Positions 9,661-18,969 of a stretch of DNA of 64,000 nucleotides are shown piece after piece. Positions within the stretch are counted from its first letter, which is position 1, and every line of letters begins with the position of its first letter. This stretch comes from MFD04716-140 sp963703125 (lineage in GTDB: Bacteria > Bacteroidota > Bacteroidia > Flavobacteriales > Flavobacteriaceae), in the NCBI GenBank assembly GCA_963703125.1, contig OY969790.1:496001-560000 (forward strand), written 5' to 3'. Under the pieces are notes generated by a model that saw nothing but the letters and a program-made list of their open reading frames with translations, was not told the origin of the DNA and did not search any database. The position numbers and the translations under genes are program-made.

Positions 9661-10351
9661 TAATAAGCACAAATTAATTTTGGTAGAAGATGATCCATCC
9701 TTGGGCTATCTTCTCTCCGAATACTTGCAGATGAAGGGCTTCCAGGTTACTTGGGCCAAAAATGGGAGGGCAGCACTTGAAAAGATTGAATCAAATGCCT
9801 ATGACTTGGGGATTCTGGATATTATGATGCCGGAAATGGATGGTTTTACCTTGGCCACGGAAATGCAAAAAAGAAATACCGCTTTACCCTTTATATTCTT
9901 AAGTGCAAAATCCTTAAAAATTGATGTTCTTAAAGGGTTTTCCTTAGGTGCTGTCGATTATTTAAAAAAACCCATTGATGAGGAAGAACTGGTAATTAGA
10001 ATTCAAACGCTATTGTCCAGAATTACTCCAAATTCAGTGGATAAATCCCTGAAAAATAGCTATGAATTGGGTATGTACAGCTTCAATAGCTTAAATCAAG
10101 AATTATCGATTGATGGAAGAACCATTCATTTAACAACAAAGGAAAGCGAGCTTCTTGAGTTATTGATCTCCAATAAAAATCAACTCTGCAAACACAAGGA
10201 CATTTTAATCGGTATTTGGGGCAAAAACGATTATTTCAATAAAAAAAGTTTGAATGTTTTCACAACCCATTTAAGGAAATATTTAGATAAGGATCCGAGT
10301 ATTAAAATTGAAAATGTTCATGGTCAAGGTTTTATTCTCAGAGTAGATTAA
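9653..10351 (+). CDS. OmpR/PhoB-family response regulator
   Basis: 232 residues: a receiver domain at 1-120 with acidic pocket VEDD, phospho-acceptor D56 (LDIMMPEMDG) and the conserved lysine in FLSAKS. A winged-helix trans_reg_C domain follows at about 135-230 (LTTKESELLELL; LNVFTTHLRKYL; VHGQGFIL). Partner of the kinase immediately upstream, whose end it overlaps. The target genes are unknown, but the phased direct repeats ahead of the operon have the 10-11 bp spacing typical of binding sites of this family. Confidence 0.93.
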   Translation: MTDNKHKLILVEDDPSLGYLLSEYLQMKGFQVTWAKNGRAALEKIESNAYDLGILDIMMPEMDGFTLATEMQKRNTALPFIFLSAKSLKIDVLKGFSLGAVDYLKKPIDEEELVIRIQTLLSRITPNSVDKSLKNSYELGMYSFNSLNQELSIDGRTIHLTTKESELLELLISNKNQLCKHKDILIGIWGKNDYFNKKSLNVFTTHLRKYLDKDPSIKIENVHGQGFILRVD

Positions 10352-10494
10352 TTAATTTTAAGAACAAAATTCCATATAAATTAATTGTGGTTTGGTGGTT
10401 TCAATTTGAGATTTTCCTTCAATTATGAGATTTTCCTTCAATTATTAGAGCATAAAATTCAACGTATATTTGATGTAAAGAAACCTTTTGATAC

Positions 10495-11775
10495 ATGGAA
10501 ACCTATGCCAAGGCTCTTTTATATGCCATACCATTCTTCCTATTGCTGCTGGTGGTTGAAATTACCTATGGCTATTTTGTCAAAAACCAAAAACACAAGG
10601 TAATGGACTCGGTTTCAAGCATCAGCTCTGGACTTACGAATATTATAAAGGATTCATTGGGACTTGGATTGATTATCATAACCTATCCCTTTTTGCTTAA
10701 GCATTTGGCATTAATGGAAATTAAATCTACATGGGCAGTTTGGCTTATTGCTTTTGTAGCCATTGACTTTGCAGGATACTGGAACCACAGACTAAGTCAC
10801 AAAGTTAATTTCTTTTGGAACCAGCATGTAATTCATCATAGCAGTGAGGAATTTAATTTGGCCTGTGCTTTGCGCCAATCAATTTCTAATCTAATTGGTT
10901 ACTTCCCATTTTTATTGATCCCGGCAGCATTATTGGGCGTGCCTAATGAGGTAATTGCCATTTTAGCCCCCATTCATCTCTTCGCACAATTTTGGTACCA
11001 CACGCAACATATCGGTAAAATGGGTTGGCTCGAATATATTATCGTAACGCCATCGCAACACCGGGTACACCATGCCATTAACCCCGAATATATTGACAAA
11101 AATTTAGGTCAAATTCTGTGCGTTTGGGATCGATGGTTCGGAACCTTTCAAGAAGAATTGGAAGGTGTGCCCCCCCAGTACGGTGTCTTAAAACCAGCAG
11201 CCACTTGGAATCCTGTTCACATTAACTTTCAACACTTATGGCGATTGATTAAAGATGCTTGGTATACAAATAATTATTGGGACAAAATAAGGATCTGGTT
11301 CATGCCGACTGGTTGGAGACCGGCAGATGTAAAAGAAAAATATCCCATAACTATCATAGAAGATGTGTATAATTTTGAAAGATATAATACCTCTACATCC
11401 ACATTTTTAAACGGATATACCATATTTCAACTTTTGGCAACAACATCCTTCCTAATGTTCATGTTTTATAATTATTCAAATATAGGTCTTAACGAACTTT
11501 TGTTGTTCGGTGCATTTGTCTTTGTGGGCATATATGGATATACCAGTTTAATGGATCGCGCAAAATATGCCGTTTGGATTGAATTGGGCAGAGCAATTAT
11601 CGGAATAAGTTTTACCGTGTTAAGCGGAGACTGGTTTGGCCTAAACACTTACATACCATGGGGTAGCTGGCTGGTTGTTTTATATTTTATGATTACTGGT
11701 ATCGGAGGAATTTACCTTACTTTTATTGACAATAACCCGATTCAAGAAAAACTCGGAAACCAAATAAGATCATGA
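10495..11775 (+). CDS. Sterol desaturase / fatty acid hydroxylase family membrane protein
   Basis: 426 residues. The di-iron histidine clusters of the FA_hydroxylase family are present: HRLSH, then HVIHH, then HTQHIG and the SQHRVHH motif. N-terminal helices (from about residue 5) precede the catalytic domain, and a further block of four hydrophobic segments from about 300 to 420 follows, so the protein is longer than a minimal hydroxylase. In other bacteria this superfamily includes lipid, carotenoid and alkylglycerol hydroxylases, so the substrate is open. Its stop overlaps the creatininase-family start by 4 bases (ATGA), indicating coupled expression. Confidence 0.88.
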   Translation: METYAKALLYAIPFFLLLLVVEITYGYFVKNQKHKVMDSVSSISSGLTNIIKDSLGLGLIIITYPFLLKHLALMEIKSTWAVWLIAFVAIDFAGYWNHRLSHKVNFFWNQHVIHHSSEEFNLACALRQSISNLIGYFPFLLIPAALLGVPNEVIAILAPIHLFAQFWYHTQHIGKMGWLEYIIVTPSQHRVHHAINPEYIDKNLGQILCVWDRWFGTFQEELEGVPPQYGVLKPAATWNPVHINFQHLWRLIKDAWYTNNYWDKIRIWFMPTGWRPADVKEKYPITIIEDVYNFERYNTSTSTFLNGYTIFQLLATTSFLMFMFYNYSNIGLNELLLFGAFVFVGIYGYTSLMDRAKYAVWIELGRAIIGISFTVLSGDWFGLNTYIPWGSWLVVLYFMITGIGGIYLTFIDNNPIQEKLGNQIRS

Positions 11776-12533
11776 GACCCTATATTCTTGCCGAAACGAA
11801 TTGGAATACCCTTAAAGATGCCAAATTTGATTTGGCAATTCTACCTTGGGGCGCTACAGAAGCTCATAATTATCATTTACCTTATGCAACTGATAACATT
11901 GAAGCTGATGAATTCGCTGCCGAATCAGCCAGAATAGCTTGGGAAAAAGGCGCCAAACCAATTGTACTGCCATGTATTCCTTTTGGTGTAAATACGGGCC
12001 AATCGGATATCTATCTGGATATCAACTTGAATCCCAGTACACAAAAAGCCATTCTGTCTGACATTTTAACCGTTTTAAACAGGCAGGGTATTTATAAATT
12101 ATTAATTTTCAATAGCCACGGAGGAAACGATTTTAAGCCTTTGGTACGTGAATTAGGACTGGAATTTCCTAAAATGTTTATCAGTTTTTCCAATTGGTTC
12201 CAATCCATGGACAAATCAAAATATTTTGAAGAGGCCGGGGATCATGCGGATGAAATGGAGACAAGCCTTGTTCTATATCTGAGACCCGAATTGGTATTGC
12301 CCAAAGAGAAATGGGGAAATGGCTCTTCAAAAAAACATAAAATCACAGCATTTTCAGAAGGCTGGGTATGGTCGGAACGAAAATGGTCCCAAATAAGTGA
12401 GGACACCGGTGTCGGAAATCCACATAGTTCAACAAAGGAAAAAGGAGCGCGTTTTTTTAAGGACGCAACCGAGAAAATCGGCAACTTTCTAGTGGAACTG
12501 TGCAATGCCGATGTTCAAGATCTGTACGAATAA
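11772..12533 (+). CDS. Creatininase family protein
   Basis: 253 residues with the creatininase-family metal-binding signature: PWGATEAHNYHLPYATDN near the N-terminus (E and H ligands, then the D of TDN), the NSHGGND motif near residues 116-122, and the later GDHADEMETS segment supplying acidic ligands. The family contains creatinine amidohydrolases and Fe(II)-dependent formamide hydrolases such as the one in archaeal riboflavin synthesis. The true substrate here is unknown. It overlaps the hydroxylase gene by 4 bases, so the two probably act together or are co-regulated. Confidence 0.88.
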   Translation: MRPYILAETNWNTLKDAKFDLAILPWGATEAHNYHLPYATDNIEADEFAAESARIAWEKGAKPIVLPCIPFGVNTGQSDIYLDINLNPSTQKAILSDILTVLNRQGIYKLLIFNSHGGNDFKPLVRELGLEFPKMFISFSNWFQSMDKSKYFEEAGDHADEMETSLVLYLRPELVLPKEKWGNGSSKKHKITAFSEGWVWSERKWSQISEDTGVGNPHSSTKEKGARFFKDATEKIGNFLVELCNADVQDLYE

Positions 12534-12638
12534 AGAATTCCTTTTGACCAGTAGGGTATCTATTTTACCTAAATATCTATTATTTCGTGATTCTGGATCC
12601 TGGATTATTTTCAGATAGTCCATGCTCTTTTTAGTTCG

Positions 12639-12646
12639 TATATTTG
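12639..12646 (+). promoter_or_regulatory. Putative -7 element (TAnnTTTG) for lipA
   Basis: TATATTTG matches the Bacteroidota -7 consensus 15 bases before the chosen lipA ATG at 12661, which supports that start over the ATG at 12622. No -33 TTG is evident at normal spacing. Confidence 0.35.
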
Positions 12647-12660
12647 TCCAAAATTTGGTC

Positions 12661-13536
12661 ATGAGTCAAGACATAGCAGAAAGCGTAATTCCACCCAAAG
12701 GAAAACCTAAATGGCTTCGTGTGAAACTGCCTACGGGCAAGAAGTATACGCAGTTAAGAGGCCTTGTTGAAAAATATGACCTTCACACCATATGCACCTC
12801 AGGTAGTTGCCCCAATATGGGAGAATGCTGGGGAGAGGGTACGGCAACTTTTATGATCTTAGGCAATATATGTACGCGATCCTGCGGTTTTTGTGGCGTA
12901 AAAACAGGCAGACCCGACGATGTGGATTGGGCGGAACCTGAAAAGGTGGCACGATCCATAAAGATTATGGGTATTAAGCACGCCGTCATTACATCGGTTG
13001 ACAGGGATGACATCAAGGATATGGGCTCTATTATCTGGGCAGAAACCGTCAAGGCCATACGGAGAATGAATCCGGACACTACCCTAGAGACTCTGATTCC
13101 TGATTTTCAAGGTGTCGAAAGGCATTTGGACCGAATTATCAAAGTTGCACCGGAAGTTGTTTCCCACAATGTAGAGACCGTCAAAAGATTGACAAGGGAA
13201 GTCCGTATTCAGGCAAAATATGAAAGAAGCTTGGAAGTACTTCGATACTTGAGAGCCAATGGCGTAAATAGAACAAAATCAGGAATCATGCTGGGTCTTG
13301 GGGAAATGGAAGATGAAGTAATCCAGACCATGCAAGATCTGAGAAAGGCCAATGTGGACGTAGTTACCATTGGACAATACTTACAGCCTTCCAAGAAGCA
13401 TTTACCTGTAAAAGAATTCATTCTTCCCGAACAATTTAAAAAGTATGAGGAAGCTGGACTTCAAATGGGGTTTCGTCATGTTGAGAGCGGTGCATTGGTA
13501 AGATCTTCCTACAAAGCACATAAACATATAAATTAG
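12661..13536 (+). CDS. lipA: Lipoyl synthase
   Basis: Radical-SAM enzyme that inserts two sulfurs into octanoyl-protein to make lipoyl cofactor. 291 residues from ATG 12661 (MSQDIAESVIPPKGKPKW). An ATG at 12622 would add 13 residues and is upstream of the likely transcription start. Both Fe-S clusters are represented: the auxiliary cluster CTSGSCPNMGEC (CX4CX5C) and the radical-SAM cluster CTRSCGFC (CX3CX2C). The C-terminal GALVRSSYKAHKH holds the conserved RSSY motif, whose serine is an auxiliary-cluster ligand. It lies upstream of gap in the same direction. Confidence 0.96.
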   Translation: MSQDIAESVIPPKGKPKWLRVKLPTGKKYTQLRGLVEKYDLHTICTSGSCPNMGECWGEGTATFMILGNICTRSCGFCGVKTGRPDDVDWAEPEKVARSIKIMGIKHAVITSVDRDDIKDMGSIIWAETVKAIRRMNPDTTLETLIPDFQGVERHLDRIIKVAPEVVSHNVETVKRLTREVRIQAKYERSLEVLRYLRANGVNRTKSGIMLGLGEMEDEVIQTMQDLRKANVDVVTIGQYLQPSKKHLPVKEFILPEQFKKYEEAGLQMGFRHVESGALVRSSYKAHKHIN

Positions 13537-13604
13537 TCTTAATTTATTACAAAATCTCCCTATTATTCTCATTGTATGTGAAGGATAATAGGGTTTTCGA
13601 TATC

Positions 13605-14615
13605 ATGAAACAAGTGAAAATAGGTATTAACGGTTTTGGCAGAATAGGAAGAACCCTATTTCGTCTAATGAATGATCAACCGCATCTGAATGTGGTCGCC
13701 ATAAACGATCTTGCCGATGCCAGAACACTTTCACATTTATTAAAATACGATAGTATACACGGGGTTTTTCAAAAAGAAATTGGTTATGGGGACCAAACCA
13801 TCCTAGTGGAAAATAAAAAAATAGCACTTCTCAACCATAAGCAACCTTCTGAAATTAATTGGTCCGACTTTAACATCGATATTGTTATTGAATGTTCAGG
13901 AAAATTCAAAACCCGTGAAATTCTACAAGACCATATTAGAAACGGGGCGAAAAAGGTTATTCTTTCTGCGCCCTCGCCAGATGATACTATAAAAATGGTG
14001 GTCCTGGGCATTAATGAGGATAGTATTACCAAAGAAGACCATATCATCTCCAACGCTTCCTGTACAACTAACAATGCCGCACCGATGATTAAGGTAATGC
14101 AAGATCTATGTGGTATTGAACAAGCCTATATTACAACCATACATTCCTATACATCCGATCAAAGTTTGCACGACCAACCGCACCACGATTTAAGGCGGGC
14201 ACGTGCGGCGGGACAATCTATCGTTCCCACAACCACAGGTGCAGCGAAAGCGTTGACCAAGATTTTTCCAGAGCTTGCCGATGTCATTGGCGGCTGTGGT
14301 ATTCGAGTACCCGTACCCAACGGTTCATTGACCGATATCACCCTTAATGTTAAAAGGATTACGAATATTGAAGAAATTAATGATACTTTTGAAAGAGTTT
14401 CAAAAAATGAGTTAAAAAATATCCTTCATTTTACCAAGGACCCCATAGTGTCGATCGATATAAACAATAGTTGCTACTCTTGTACGTTTGATTCTCAGAT
14501 GACATCGGTAATCGGAAAAATGGTAAAGATAATTGGGTGGTATGATAATGAGACTGGATATAGTAGTAGAATTATCGATCTTATGAACATCTTGATAAAC
14601 AAACAGTACCTTTGA
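13605..14615 (+). CDS. gap: Type I glyceraldehyde-3-phosphate dehydrogenase
   Basis: Oxidises and phosphorylates glyceraldehyde-3-phosphate with NAD(P). 336 residues from ATG 13605 (MKQVKIGINGFGRIGR); an in-frame ATG at 13572 would add 11 residues ahead of the Rossmann strand. Catalytic C153 is in SNASCTTNNAAP and its partner is H180 (TTIHSYTSDQ). Phosphate-binding residues are in RRARAAGQSIVPTTTGAAKA. The AAP in place of the usual CLAP after CTTN is a mild divergence. Its stop overlaps the TTG start of the downstream hybrid kinase. Confidence 0.94.
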   Translation: MKQVKIGINGFGRIGRTLFRLMNDQPHLNVVAINDLADARTLSHLLKYDSIHGVFQKEIGYGDQTILVENKKIALLNHKQPSEINWSDFNIDIVIECSGKFKTREILQDHIRNGAKKVILSAPSPDDTIKMVVLGINEDSITKEDHIISNASCTTNNAAPMIKVMQDLCGIEQAYITTIHSYTSDQSLHDQPHHDLRRARAAGQSIVPTTTGAAKALTKIFPELADVIGGCGIRVPVPNGSLTDITLNVKRITNIEEINDTFERVSKNELKNILHFTKDPIVSIDINNSCYSCTFDSQMTSVIGKMVKIIGWYDNETGYSSRIIDLMNILINKQYL

Positions 14616-16831
14616 AATTTTACGCACTACATATAAGGGTTCCAATACTTCTAGGATTCTTCGTCTTGTCCTTAGGTGCCCATAAAGCAACGGCACAGAA
14701 GACAGACTCCCTAAAAAGTATTCAGGCCTATTTTGATCAAGCCACCGGGTTCAAGAATAAAAACAAAATCGATCTTGCGCTGGAATCTTTGGACAAAGCT
14801 GCTGCGCTTGCCGAACAAAACGAGGATGTAAAAGCACTCATAAACTGTTACCACGAATTTGCTTTATTGTACTTGAAGCTCAATAGGGAGGAAAATGCCA
14901 ATTTCTATTCCGATAGGGCCAACGTTTTGCTCAAAGAAATAGAATATCCCTATGGCAGTGCCATGCGCAAGTATATACAGGCTATTCAACTCTACCGGGA
15001 AGGCAAGAATTTTCAGGCCATATTTATGCTTGAAGAGGCAAAACAGCTCAATAATGACCGTAATTTTTTCAACAATATTCTATTGCTTGAGGGTAATATT
15101 TACCTCAATCTAGAAAAGTATGAAAGTGCTTCCAAAAACTTCAATTCCCTTATTATAAATACGGACATTAAAGAGAAAAACTATTTATCCACCCGTGCTT
15201 ATTTAGGCCTTGCCAAATTAAATTACGCCAATGGGAACTTGGAGGAAAGCATTCTTAACGGGCGAAACGCCCTAAAACTTGCTTCGGAGAATGAATTTTT
15301 CAATGAAATCATTGAAGCGGATGAACAGTTAGGAATTACCTATGAAAAAATGGGAAATTTCGACCTGTCCCTCCAATCTACAAGGAACCAGCTCAAAATG
15401 CGCGATTCAGTTCTAACCATTGAAAAAATTAGGACAGAGGCAAAGACCGCCGATAAGATCCAAATCGAGAATCAAAGTGCAGAAATAAAAAGACTGGACA
15501 CAAGATTGGAAGAATTGAGTGAATCTGCCAACCGTTCGGAAATTGCTGTAATTCTAACTTCGGCATTTTTGACCATAATTTCATTATTGGCCGTTTCACT
15601 ATACAGGAACAACCAAATAAAACTGCGTACCAACGATCTATTGCAGACAAAGAATAGTGAGCTGCAATCTGCAAGGGATGCGGCTGTGAGCGCAATGGAA
15701 GCCAAAAGTAATTTCTTATCTACTGTCAGCCATGAGCTGCGCACACCCCTGTATGCAGTTACAGGACTTACACATTTATTATTGGAAGAAAATCCAAGCG
15801 AAAACCAAGCAGAGCATTTAAGGGCATTGAAATTCTCGGGTGACTATTTATTGAATTTTGTAAACGATATTCTTCAAATAAATAAAATAGAGGCAAATAA
15901 ACTTGAGCCGCTTCATATTGAGTTTAATCTAAAAAAGGTACTCAGGGACGTTCTCGATTCTTTAAAGCAAAGTGCCAGTGCCAACAAAACAAAAATTGTT
16001 TTGGAGTATGACGATGAAATTCCGGGTCATTTGATGAGTGATCCCCTGAAATTGTCCCAAATATTTATAAATCTAGTAGGCAATGCGATTAAGTTTACCC
16101 GAAATGGCGAAGTAAAAGTGATCGCCAAATTAAGGAAGAAGGACGAAGAAGATGTTACCTTATATTTTGAGGTAGCCGACAACGGAATAGGCATTTCCAA
16201 AGATCAACAAGAAAGTATTTTTGAAGGTTTTGAACAAGGCTCCATACAGATCAACCGCGAATATGGTGGCACAGGTCTGGGGTTAACTATCGTAAAAAGT
16301 CTTTTGGGCCTTTTTGAAAGTAAAATAGAACTTCAAAGTGAACTTGGACAAGGCAGTTCTTTTTTCTTTGAACTTAAGGTTAAGAGCAAAGATGCCCTTG
16401 TTGATGAAATTCCATTTGAGATCACTGAAAGGGATTATGATTTTAAGGGCCTACACCTAATGATAGTAGAGGACAATAAAATAAACCAGGTCATCACCAA
16501 AAAGATGCTGACCAAGAAGGATATAACAAGTGACGTTGCTAGTAATGGAACAGAGGCCATTGAGCTCGCCAAGAACAATACTTATGACGCCATTTTAATG
16601 GACATCCACATGCCGGGAATAAGCGGTGAAGAGGCAACAAGGGAAATACGAAAATTTGATTCAAAGACACCGATCATTGCCCTCACGGCAATTTCATTGG
16701 ATGACAGTTTGGAAAGTTTTTATGCCGCTGGTTGTAACGATGTGGTAACAAAACCATTTAAACCCGAGGTTTTTTATCAAAAAATTGGTGAGAACATCTT
16801 CGACAAAGGTATTAGAGGGGCCGCTTCATAA
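14612..16831 (+). CDS. TPR-containing hybrid sensor histidine kinase/response regulator
   Basis: 739 residues. The reading begins at a TTG (14612) that overlaps the gap stop codon; it is chosen because it opens a good signal peptide (LLGFFVLSLGAHKATA) and no ATG is nearby. Tetratricopeptide repeats span about 40-265 in the periplasm, then a coiled coil, one transmembrane helix at 311-331, HisKA with H374 (STVSHELRTP), HATPase_c (NLVGNAIKFT; DNGIGIS; GGTGLGL) and a receiver domain at about 613-730 with D664 (LMDIHMPG). There is no HPt or DNA-binding output, so a phosphorelay partner must be encoded elsewhere. It overlaps the convergent lpxK by 6 bases. Confidence 0.9.
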   Translation: MKFYALHIRVPILLGFFVLSLGAHKATAQKTDSLKSIQAYFDQATGFKNKNKIDLALESLDKAAALAEQNEDVKALINCYHEFALLYLKLNREENANFYSDRANVLLKEIEYPYGSAMRKYIQAIQLYREGKNFQAIFMLEEAKQLNNDRNFFNNILLLEGNIYLNLEKYESASKNFNSLIINTDIKEKNYLSTRAYLGLAKLNYANGNLEESILNGRNALKLASENEFFNEIIEADEQLGITYEKMGNFDLSLQSTRNQLKMRDSVLTIEKIRTEAKTADKIQIENQSAEIKRLDTRLEELSESANRSEIAVILTSAFLTIISLLAVSLYRNNQIKLRTNDLLQTKNSELQSARDAAVSAMEAKSNFLSTVSHELRTPLYAVTGLTHLLLEENPSENQAEHLRALKFSGDYLLNFVNDILQINKIEANKLEPLHIEFNLKKVLRDVLDSLKQSASANKTKIVLEYDDEIPGHLMSDPLKLSQIFINLVGNAIKFTRNGEVKVIAKLRKKDEEDVTLYFEVADNGIGISKDQQESIFEGFEQGSIQINREYGGTGLGLTIVKSLLGLFESKIELQSELGQGSSFFFELKVKSKDALVDEIPFEITERDYDFKGLHLMIVEDNKINQVITKKMLTKKDITSDVASNGTEAIELAKNNTYDAILMDIHMPGISGEEATREIRKFDSKTPIIALTAISLDDSLESFYAAGCNDVVTKPFKPEVFYQKIGENIFDKGIRGAAS

Positions 16832-17821
16832 CCTTTTCCTGATCAATTCTAAAAGAAATTCCTCTCCCCTATTAAAAAATGAATGTCTTATTGAAATATA
16901 AATAAGGTTTTTTACTTTGCCTTTTAAGCGCACATAATCTTTTTCAGTAGTCAATACATATTCCTTATTGTTCAATTCTTCTATTTCAGCAGCCGTAAAA
17001 AAATGATGGTCTTTAAATGGCAAGTGTTCAAAAACAATATGTTTTTGCTCTAAATATGTTAGCAAGGGTTTTGGATTGGCAATACCAGTCACAAGGGTGA
17101 TGTTTTTCCCATTTAACAAATCCAGTGAACATTCGTTTTCACCTCCTTTAAGCACCGTATCATATTCCAAAAAACTAAATAATACCTTCTGATTGGGATT
17201 GGGCACCAATTTCTCGACAATACTTGTCTGTTGTACAATATCCAAGTTTATTGGGCATTTGGTTACGATTATAACTTCAGCCCGTTTCGACTCGGACCTA
17301 CTATCCCTGAGCGTTCCGGTTGGAAAATACCAATCATCGCAATATAGGTTCCCATATGAAGTCAATAGGATCGAAAAGGTCGGTGTCACCTTTCTGTGCT
17401 GAAAAGCATCGTCAAGAATAATAACATCCGGAACTATTTTATTTTCCAAAATGGAAATTCCATTTCTACGATCCGCATCTACGGCTACTTGAATTGCCGG
17501 AAACTTTTGATGGATCTGAAAAGGTTCATCCCCTAAATCTTCTACACTACTATCTGATTTGGCCAAAACAAATCCGTTCGATTTTCTTCGATACCCCCTA
17601 CTCAAAAAGGCTATCTTGTAATTTGGCTGCAAGGCTTCGATCAAAAATTCCGCCATTGGGGATTTTCCAGTACCTCCCATGCTCAGGTTGCCAATACATA
17701 TAGTAGGGGTTGTGAAAGACTTTGATTTGAACAATCCGATATCGTACAAAAAATTACGGATGCGCACGACAAGTGCGTATATTAAAGATATTGGGAAGGC
17801 TATTTTTCGAAGTAGTTGCAC
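16826..17821 (-). CDS. lpxK: Tetraacyldisaccharide 4'-kinase
   Basis: Phosphorylates the 4' position of the lipid A disaccharide at the inner membrane. 331 residues with a GTG start at 17821. The N-terminal hydrophobic helix (about 8-20) precedes the P-loop GNLSMGGTGKS at 44-54. The SRGYRRKS motif and the LDDAFQHRKV motif are characteristic of LpxK. A lone lipid A gene here, between unrelated neighbours; this supports an outer-membrane-bearing host. Divergent from the Nif3-family gene across 50 bp. Confidence 0.95.
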   Translation of the reverse strand: MQLLRKIAFPISLIYALVVRIRNFLYDIGLFKSKSFTTPTICIGNLSMGGTGKSPMAEFLIEALQPNYKIAFLSRGYRRKSNGFVLAKSDSSVEDLGDEPFQIHQKFPAIQVAVDADRRNGISILENKIVPDVIILDDAFQHRKVTPTFSILLTSYGNLYCDDWYFPTGTLRDSRSESKRAEVIIVTKCPINLDIVQQTSIVEKLVPNPNQKVLFSFLEYDTVLKGGENECSLDLLNGKNITLVTGIANPKPLLTYLEQKHIVFEHLPFKDHHFFTAAEIEELNNKEYVLTTEKDYVRLKGKVKNLIYISIRHSFFNRGEEFLLELIRKRL

Positions 17822-17842
17822 AGGAACGAAAATATAATATTT

Positions 17843-17850
17843 TATCTTTG
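17843..17850 (+). promoter_or_regulatory. Putative -7 element (TAnnTTTG) for the Nif3-family operon
   Basis: TATCTTTG matches the -7 consensus 21 bases before the ATG at 17872. A TTG at 17816-17818 is upstream, but the 24-base gap is slightly long. Confidence 0.4.
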
Positions 17851-17871
17851 AACGACTTATAAAATCACAAA

Positions 17872-18967
17872 ATGATCATAAAAGAAGTTACCGATATACT
17901 TGAAGAATTAGCCCCTTTGCACTATGCAGAGGATTTTGATAATGTGGGACTTTTGGTCGGTAACCCAAATGATGTTGTTTCCGGAATATTGGTAACCCTT
18001 GACACGATTGAACCGGTTATTGAAGAGGCCATAGTACACAATTGCAACTTGATCATAACATTTCATCCCATAATATTCAATGGTTTAAAAAAACTAACGG
18101 GAACCAACTATGTGGAACGAACGGTCATAAAGGCAATAAAAAATGAGATAGCCATCTACAGCATGCATACCGCCCTGGATAATTCGTCAAAAGGAGTCAA
18201 TGCCAAAATTTGCGAAGTATTGGGAATTATGAATCCTAAAATATTGATTCCCCAAAAGGGGACCAATCAAAAAGTTGACCACCTATTCACCGATAAATGA
18301 TGCGAATACTGTTTTGAATGCCCTATTTGCGGCCGGTGCAGGGCATATTGGCAACTACAGTAATTGTAGTTTCGTAACCGAGGGTTCCGGAAGTTACTTG
18401 GCGGAAAAAAATGCCAATCCCACCAAGGGAAAAATCGGCAAAATACATCGTGAACAAGAAACTCAAATTAACGTAATTTTTCCAAAGCACAGAGAGCAAG
18501 AGGTTCTTAGGGCATTGTTTGACAGCCATTCCTATGAGGAAGTGGCCTACGAGATATTTACACTGGAAAATGTAAATCAATCTATTGGCATGGGGATGAT
18601 CGGGGAATTGGAAAAACCTATGGACGCCAAAAAGCTCTTGGAGTCTGTGAAAGTAAAAATGAAAGCAAATGGCATTCGCCATTCTACATTATTAGATAAG
18701 AAAATAGAAAAAGTTGCAGTCTTGGGAGGAAGCGGAGCATTCGCCATTTCGGCTGCCAAAGCGGCCGGGGCCGACCTTTTTATTACATCTGACATTAAAT
18801 ATCATCAGTATTTCGAAGCAGAAAATAGTATGGTAATTGCCGACATTGGCCATTTTGAAACAGAGCAATTTACAAAAACCCTTTTAGTTGATTATCTTAC
18901 GAAAAAAATTCCTAATTTTGCAATCCGTTTGTCGGGAACTAAAACCAATCCTATCAAGTATTTATAA
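17872..18967 (+). pseudogene. Nif3-like dinuclear metal centre protein, broken by a frameshift
   Basis: The first 135 or so residues (MIIKEVTDILEELAPLHYAE, THIS-type metal ligands in LIITFHPIIFNG and MHTALDNSSKG) match the N-terminal half of the Nif3/YbgI family. The frame then ends at a stop at 18298-18300. The remainder continues in the +1 frame from about 18275 (LTTYSPINDANTVLNALF) to 18967, including GAGHIGNYSNCSF and the closing DIGHFETEQF metal motif. Joined length is about 365 residues, normal for the family. The shift lies at the A5-G run at 18269-18274. Removing one A restores the frame. A -1 programmed shift would not give the right frame. Function of the family is unsettled. Confidence 0.85.
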
Positions 18968-18969
18968 AT

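Noticed and set aside
10385..10603. 72-codon plus-strand frame before the sterol desaturase gene
   Set aside because: It overlaps the desaturase start out of frame, has no start context, and its sequence is low in typical protein features.
18265..18300. Programmed -1 ribosomal frameshift in the Nif3-family gene
   Set aside because: The second half is in the +1 frame relative to the first, so a -1 slip on the A-run would not join them; an indel is simpler.
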